The notes beneath the pieces were generated by a model, which saw only the letters and a program-made list of their open reading frames with translations, made no database searches and was not told where the DNA came from. From Acidobacteriota bacterium (GTDB lineage: Bacteria; Acidobacteriota; Terriglobia; Terriglobales; Acidobacteriaceae): a stretch of DNA of 6,942 nucleotides. The translations under genes and the position numbers were made by a program. Shown piece after piece: positions 4,613 to 6,942 of the stretch (the stretch's first letter is position 1; the number at the start of each line of letters is the position of its first letter). The stretch is from assembly GCA_021781255.1 (NCBI GenBank), contig JAJXXG010000003.1:1-6942 (forward strand), given 5' to 3'.

Positions 4613-6942
4613 CTAGAAGATGAACTTGCCACCAAGCTGCAGGGTACGCGGGCCATAGTCACTGGTAATCTGCCCGAAGTTCCCGTCGTGGTTGTTGGTG
4701 TCAATGCCTTGTGGGTTCATGTGGTTGAACGTGTTGAAGGACTCAAAGCGAAGCTGAATGCTCGGCCCTTCGCCGCCTGTGAGAGGTATGGACTTGAGCA
4801 GGGACAGGTTCCAGTTCTGGATGCCAGGTCCCACGACCGAATCCTTTGCTGCATTGCCAAAGCCCTGGTTCGGGCCGCCATTCCAGGGAGCAACCGGATC
4901 AGCAAACGAGCTTGTGCTGAACCATCCGGACAACTTCTTGGGATAGGAGACCTTTGACACCAGGTTCGGGCGGTTGGAGCCGGCGGTCAAACCGAGAACG
5001 TCGCTGCCGCTGTAGTGGATGAACTGAGGCAGGCCCTTCTCCATAAAGGTAATGCCAGAGACCGACCACCCGCCGAGAACCGCGCGCGCAGCCAGGTTCG
5101 AGCTCTTCGTGAAGAACGGCAGTGCATACACGTAGCTGATGTTCAGGATGTGACGGCGGTCGAACCCGGTGTCCGAACCGTAGTCATACTTCGCGTTAAA
5201 CGGGTTGGAGATGCCATTGAGGTCGTTAGCCACAATCGACAGAAGATGGGACCACGTGTAGGCAACCTGCGTGGTGAGCCCATGGCGATTCTCAACGCGG
5301 AAGCCAGCCTGCAGCGAGTTGTAGTTGAAGTTGGTCTTGTTCTCTTCCTGGTTGATGGATGCGAACCCAGGGAAGATTCGATACTTGTTGGGGTTGATTT
5401 TGCCTGTGGCGACGAGTTGACGAGTGGTGTAGCTGTCGTTCACATCCAACAGGGGCAGGGTATTGATCTGCCTGTCGTTGTTCTGGTCGTAACCTCTGGA
5501 GCCGACATACTGTACAACGGCGACGATCGAGGGGGCGAGTTCACGCTGGATGCCCAGACTGAAGTTCGCAGTCCCCGGCGGCTTGTTGTTGTACTGGATG
5601 TTGGTCAGACTGGACGGGAAATGGTTCAACGTCGTTTGCCCATTCAGCGCGCTGGTGTCCGGGTTGGAGAAGTACACGTTGGTGGCAGAGGGAATGTAAG
5701 CAAAGGGCGGGTTCAAGGCAGCGTTGTATACATCGTTGCCCTGGACGCGCTCAAAGAACATTCCAAAGCCGCCGCGCATCACAGTCTTTCCATTTCCAAA
5801 GATGTCATACGCAAAGCCGACTCTCGGTTCAAAGGTGTTGTACTTGGTCTGGACGTTGCCACGCGGGAAGCCATTCACGCCAGCTTCCCGAATGCCGTTC
5901 AGATAGAACTGCTCGCTGCCAGTTCCCGAGAAGGTCGAAAGAGACGACGGGATCAGCGTGCCGTCCGCCTGCACGGGGTTGCCCAATGAATAGTCGTAGA
6001 GCCCCGGAACGAAGTTCGAGAACTTGTTATAGCGCTCAAAGGCATGGGGCAGGCCGTCATAACGGAGCCCGAGGTTCAGAACCAGCTTAGGCGCGATATG
6101 CCAGTTGTCATTCGCGTAGAAGCCATAGTTGTTGTTGACCCAGTGCTTGCCGGCCAGATACTCCAACTGCGAATAGCTGGAAGCCATGCCGAGCATGAAG
6201 TTGATGTAGGAGTCGCCCGAGAAGTTGCTCGAGTTGAATGCAACCACGCCGTTGGTGTTGTACTGCAGCTGCTGGTTCTTGTAGGTGTGCAACACGCCGG
6301 CGCCAAATTTGAACTGGTGACGTCCCTTTGTCCAGGACACATCGTCACGATAGTCAAAGCCTTCGTACCCGTTCTTCCATGGATAGTAGCTCGGGCTCCA
6401 GGTTACGTTGATCGGCGAGCCTTGCAGCTGAACCTCAGGCAAGCGATGCATCAGGTTGTTGTCGAGCGGGAAGAAGCTCGTCGCGTTCCATCCGCTGGGC
6501 TGCACAAACTGACCGCCGCCGGGCCCCTGCGTCGGGGTCAGGGTGATCTTGTTGCCGCTGTAATAGAAGGCCGTCTCGTTGAGCAGATTGGGCGTATACG
6601 TCTGCGTCAGCTTGATGGCCGCCGAGTACGACGGGTTGGTCATGATCGTGCCGACCGTCGGATACGTGCTGTCGCCCCAGAGTGGCGGGAAGTACTTCTG
6701 GTCCAGCGTGTCATGCAGATAGTGGCCCATCAGCTGATACTTGCTGCTGATGGCGTGGTCGATACGCACAATGTCTTCCCGCACGTTTGTGGGCTGCGGA
6801 ATGGACACGATGTACTGCGTGCCGTTGTTGTAATTCGGCTTCGGGAATGTGCCCGCGTTCACCTCAAGGACCGCATTCTGGTCGATCAGGTTGGCCGGAA
6901 TAATGTTGTTGGGAAAGGGCTGTCCAATCGTCAATCCGTCAG
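4613..6942 (-). CDS. TonB-dependent receptor, Oar-like beta-barrel (N-terminus outside window)
   Basis: This is the C-terminal 775 residues of an outer-membrane TonB-dependent receptor of the large Oar-like type common in Acidobacteriota. The frame is still open at the right edge (it begins Asp-Gly-Leu-Thr), so the TTG at 6934 is not a start. The expected signal peptide, carboxypeptidase-regulatory-like domain and plug lie beyond the window. Visible landmarks in order: GQPFPNNIIPANLID near the first 20 residues, typical of the region entering the barrel; WTKGRHQFKFG near 203-213; YGFYANDNWHIAPKLVLNLG and RYDG near 270-295; FEPRVGFAYD and MRGGFGMFFERVQ in mid-barrel; YTWSHLLS and DRRHILNISYVYALPFF further on; and a final strand TLQLGGKFIF ending in Phe, the usual beta-barrel assembly signal. 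Such receptors import large substrates, often oligosaccharides or peptides, with TonB/ExbB/ExbD energy. The substrate cannot be read from this part. The gene is followed by a strong terminator and then the TPR gene. No frameshift is seen. Confidence 0.92.
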   Translation of the reverse strand, partial: DGLTIGQPFPNNIIPANLIDQNAVLEVNAGTFPKPNYNNGTQYIVSIPQPTNVREDIVRIDHAISSKYQLMGHYLHDTLDQKYFPPLWGDSTYPTVGTIMTNPSYSAAIKLTQTYTPNLLNETAFYYSGNKITLTPTQGPGGGQFVQPSGWNATSFFPLDNNLMHRLPEVQLQGSPINVTWSPSYYPWKNGYEGFDYRDDVSWTKGRHQFKFGAGVLHTYKNQQLQYNTNGVVAFNSSNFSGDSYINFMLGMASSYSQLEYLAGKHWVNNNYGFYANDNWHIAPKLVLNLGLRYDGLPHAFERYNKFSNFVPGLYDYSLGNPVQADGTLIPSSLSTFSGTGSEQFYLNGIREAGVNGFPRGNVQTKYNTFEPRVGFAYDIFGNGKTVMRGGFGMFFERVQGNDVYNAALNPPFAYIPSATNVYFSNPDTSALNGQTTLNHFPSSLTNIQYNNKPPGTANFSLGIQRELAPSIVAVVQYVGSRGYDQNNDRQINTLPLLDVNDSYTTRQLVATGKINPNKYRIFPGFASINQEENKTNFNYNSLQAGFRVENRHGLTTQVAYTWSHLLSIVANDLNGISNPFNAKYDYGSDTGFDRRHILNISYVYALPFFTKSSNLAARAVLGGWSVSGITFMEKGLPQFIHYSGSDVLGLTAGSNRPNLVSKVSYPKKLSGWFSTSSFADPVAPWNGGPNQGFGNAAKDSVVGPGIQNWNLSLLKSIPLTGGEGPSIQLRFESFNTFNHMNPQGIDTNNHDGNFGQITSDYGPRTLQLGGKFIF

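Noticed and set aside
5015..5989. 324-codon plus-strand open frame opposite the TonB-dependent receptor gene
   Set aside because: It lies wholly antisense to a well-supported coding region. Its composition, full of Val/Arg/Gly without domain features, fits a shadow of codon bias, and no ribosome binding site or neighbour supports it.
6932..6934. TTG 6934 as the start of the TonB-dependent receptor
   Set aside because: The frame stays open to the window edge, and the first residues are internal barrel sequence, so the true start lies outside.

Overview
The window looks like a chromosomal segment of a soil-type Acidobacteriota bacterium (Acidobacteriaceae-like). This is inferred from three things: an Oar-like TonB-dependent outer-membrane protein, a CRTAC1-type FG-GAP/ASPIC-UnbV secreted protein with a secreted TPR protein, and G+C-rich intergenic palindromes of the CCCACCC...GGATGGG type. 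No rRNA, tRNA, CRISPR array, transposase or integrase gene is visible.

Left part (1-883): an accessory-looking, A/T-richer patch. After a REP-like palindrome (31-76) comes an 85-codon reading frame with no usable start (113-370), which looks like the C-terminal remnant of a larger protein. A complete 165-aa unknown protein (386-883) follows 15 nt later. Sampled G+C is about 50% over 481-840, against about 61% in the gene to its right. A large protein's C-terminus followed at once by a small cytosolic unknown recalls a polymorphic toxin/immunity module, here with a broken toxin. That reading is inference only.

Middle (884-1434): about 550 bp without a credible gene. It holds a tandem 18-bp repeat, a hairpin, an isolated TATAAT box, and a C-homopolymer block (10+6+6 C) that could form a G-quadruplex on the minus strand. 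It leads into the next gene.

Right part: 1435-3222 (+) encodes a secreted seven-bladed FG-GAP/VCBS-like protein ending in an ASPIC/UnbV domain. It converges, with a 62-bp gap, on a minus-strand pair. The upstream member of that pair is a TonB-dependent receptor beta-barrel (4613 to beyond the right edge, N-terminus missing). Downstream of it is a secreted TPR protein (3285-4490). A strong intrinsic terminator lies between the two. All three products are predicted to be envelope or secreted proteins. Acidobacterial genomes often place such families together, so a shared role in uptake or handling of polymers at the cell surface is plausible but not shown by the sequence.
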